From Hydractinia symbiolongicarpus (lineage: Eukaryota > Cnidaria > Hydrozoa > Anthoathecata > Hydractiniidae): a DNA stretch of 64,000 bases. A program made the position numbers and the translations under genes. The notes under the pieces were generated by a model that saw nothing but the letters and a program-made list of their open reading frames with translations, had not been told where the DNA came from and did no database searches. The DNA lies in NCBI RefSeq assembly GCF_029227915.1, contig NC_079876.1, positions 560,001-624,000 on the forward strand. Direction: 5' to 3'. This document shows, piece after piece, positions 62,601 to 64,000 of the stretch. Every line of letters starts with the position of its first letter. Position 1 is the first letter of the stretch.

Positions 62601-64000
62601 GCCGGTATAGTCAAAAGTATACAAGGAAAGTACCCAGTGAGTAAACTCATTTCCCGAACGAATTTTTAAATTATTTTTTCACCACTAAAACGCATAAGAC
62701 ATGTAGTTTTCAAAAATGTTTTCATTTTTGATGAGACGCTGAATAAAAGAAGTTTAATCGCCGGCAAACGAAAACCTGCGATTTCCCGTAAATCCCGGAC
62801 TCGGCCGGTATAGTCAAAAGTATACAAGGAAAGTACCCAGTGAGTAAACTCATTTCCCAAACGATTTTTTAAATTATTTTTTCACCACTAAAACGCATAA
62901 GACTTGTAGTTTTCAAAAATGTTTTCATTTTTGATGAGACGCTGAATAAAAGAAGTTTAATCGCCGGCAAACGAAAACCTGCGATTTCCCGTAAATCCCG
63001 GACCCGTCCGTATAGTCAAAAGTATACAAAGAAAGTGCCCAGGGAGTAAACTCATTTCCCAAACGATTTTTTAAATTATTATTTCACCACTAAAACCCAT
63101 GAGACTTGTAGTTTTTAAAAATGTTTTCATTTTTAATGAGACGCTGAATAAAAGAAGTTTAATCGCCGGCAAACGAAAACCTGCGATTTCCCGTAAATCC
63201 TGGACTCGGCCCGTATAGTCAAAAGTATACAAAGAAAGTACCCAGGGAGTAAACTCATTTCCCGAACGAATTTTTAAATTATTTTTTCACCACTAAAACG
63301 CATGAGACTTGTAGTTTTCAGTAATGTTTTCATTTTTGATGAGACCCTGAATATAAGAAGTTTAATCGCCGGCAAACGAAAACCTGCGATTTCCCGTAAA
63401 TCCCGACTCGGCCCGTATAGTCAAAAGTATACAAGGAAAGTACCTAGTGAGTAAACTTATTTCCCGAACGAATTTTTAAATTATTTTTTCACCACTAAAA
63501 CGCATGAGACTTGTAGTTTTTAAAAATGTTTTCATTTTTGATGAGACGCTGAATAAAAGAAGTTTAATCGCCGGCAAACGAAAACCCGCGACTCCCCGTA
63601 AATCCCGGCTTGGCCCGTATAGTCAAAAGTATACAAAGAAAGTACCCAGGGTGTAAACGCATTTCCCGAACGATTTTTTAAATTATTTTTTCACCACTAA
63701 AACGCATGAGACTTGTAGTTTTCAAAAATGTTTTCATTTTTGATGAGACGCTGAATAAAAGAAGTTTACTCGCCGGCAAACGAAAACCTGCGATTTCCCG
63801 TAAATCCTGGACTCGGCCCGTATAGTCAAAATTATACAAAGAAAGTACCCAGGGAGTAAACTCATCTCCCAAACGATTTTTTAAATTATTATTTCACCAC
63901 TAAAGCCCATAAGACTTGTAGTTTTTAAAATTGTTTTCATTTTTGATGAGACCTGAATAAAAGATGTTTAATTGCCGGCAAATGAAAACCCGCGATTTCC
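59620..64000. repeat. Right-edge block: 6-, 3- and 10-mer spacings
   Basis: Monomers of one type (TTTTTAATGAG, CCTGGACTCGG, CATCTCCCAAACG) start near 59830, 61046 and 61653, spaced 1216 and 607 bp, and a related one starts near 63678. The rare AAAAGTAGACAAAG lies near 60182 and 61398 (1216 bp apart). The same four-monomer order is found at 27-37 kb. The window ends inside a GAGACCTGAAT-type monomer, so the array continues. Confidence 0.85.

Larger units (their letters stand above)
1..64000. repeat. Tandem satellite DNA array, 203-bp monomer, about 315 copies
   Basis: The same unit of about 203 bp recurs head to tail from the first base to the last. The recognisable landmark at the monomer start is the A/T-rich TTTAAATTAT followed by a T run and CACCACTAAA. 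Summing landmark spacings gives 315 complete monomers between 1 and about 63879, with a net loss of about 66 bases from 1-bp indels, so the mean length is about 202.8 bp. Orientation never changes and no foreign sequence interrupts the array. Two common monomer starts exist: type A (TTATTTTTTCACC with AAAACGCATGAG) and type B (TTATTATTTCACC with AAAGCCCATGAG). They alternate irregularly inside larger higher-order units. The family is not one I recognise. Eukaryotic heterochromatic satellite is the best reading; a centromeric role is possible but not shown. Confidence 0.98.

Noticed and set aside
1-64000. Dozens of minus-strand frames of about 64 codons with near-identical products (starting MGNEFTPW or MGDEFTPW)
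   Set aside because: They recur because the DNA repeats. The period of 203 is not a multiple of three, each frame closes in the next monomer, the monomers also open in the opposite strand, and no domain, signal or codon pattern is visible. They are not genes.
1-64000. CRISPR array
   Set aside because: Repeats are regular, but the whole 203-bp unit repeats; there are no short repeats separated by unique spacers and no cas genes.
1-64000. CENP-B box
   Set aside because: I looked on both strands for the TTCG, A and CGGG core positions at the right spacing. The nearest candidate is the reverse complement of IR2 (TTTCGTTTGCCGGCGA), which misses the central A and most of the CGGG. I do not call it.
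1-64000. Telomere repeat, rDNA spacer or tRNA-derived SINE
   Set aside because: No short telomeric motif, no rRNA-like stretch, and no recognisable A box, B box or poly-A tail. The unit does not resemble a retroposed RNA.
1-64000. TATA box or promoter in the TTTAAATTAT block
   Set aside because: The block is simply A/T-rich and repeats in all monomers. Nothing downstream supports a transcription unit.
1-64000. Assignment to a named species or satellite family
   Set aside because: I do not recognise the monomer. CpG content and higher-order structure do not discriminate among insects, other invertebrates, fish or plants, so any name would be a guess.
1-64000. Monomer as a simple dimer of about 100 bp
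   Set aside because: ATGAGAC and GTTTTCA each occur twice and TTTCCCG recurs, but the two halves do not align over any useful length. The spacings (37, 12 and other) disagree, so only old micro-duplication is plausible.

Overview
The whole window is one uninterrupted tandem satellite DNA array with a monomer of about 203 bp. I count about 315 complete head-to-tail monomers (mean about 202.8 bp) plus a partial one at the right edge (about 63880-64000). All are in the same orientation. I see no non-satellite base anywhere: no gene, transposon, tRNA, rRNA, CRISPR or flanking unique sequence. Both array ends lie outside the window. The consensus is about 37% GC by hand count and rich in CpG (12 per monomer, roughly 1.7 times expectation). 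An array this long and homogeneous, with multi-monomer higher-order repeats, points to eukaryotic constitutive heterochromatin (centromeric, pericentromeric, subtelomeric or sex-chromosomal). The sequence alone does not name the organism, and I do not recognise the family.

Each monomer carries three short dyads: IR1 (9-bp arms, 4-nt loop), IR2 (9-bp arms with one mismatch, 10-nt loop) and IR3 (7-bp arms, 4-nt loop, one mismatch in most copies). Particular subfamilies have a perfect IR2 or a perfect IR3. No CENP-B-box-like 17-mer was found. Short open frames of 60-73 codons recur on both strands because the monomers are near-identical. The period is not a multiple of three and every frame closes within about one monomer, so I annotate no CDS.

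Layout, with block edges good to about one monomer: 0-1.8 kb mixed monomers; 1.8-4.5 kb a 13-monomer segment repeated at 10.35-13.0 kb (offset 8524 bp) and, with deletions, at 15.0-16.6 kb; 4.5-7.3 kb a 5-mer (1015 bp) carrying the perfect-IR2 subfamily; 7.3-10.35 kb a 7-mer duplication (1420 bp); 13.0-14.2 kb a very recent 3-mer duplication (609 bp); 14.6-18.1 kb deletion derivatives and a 5-mer duplication; 18.3-22.5 kb a 6-mer higher-order repeat with one 7-mer copy; 22.5-27.2 kb mixed 3-, 4- and 5-mers; 27.2-30.8 kb an 18-monomer unit; 30.8-37.6 kb a 14-mer higher-order repeat (2836 bp); 37.6-42.4 kb successive 9-, 6- and 4-mer units; 42.4-59.6 kb the second territory of the perfect-IR3 subfamily, with a block of about 2.8 kb duplicated 5 kb apart; 59.6-64 kb 6-, 3- and 10-mer spacings that reuse a cassette from 27-37 kb.

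Nothing here works as a gene set. The biological content is the record of satellite turnover: in-register duplications, deletions that leave chimeric monomers, patchy subfamily territories, and dyad motifs that could matter for chromatin or protein binding.
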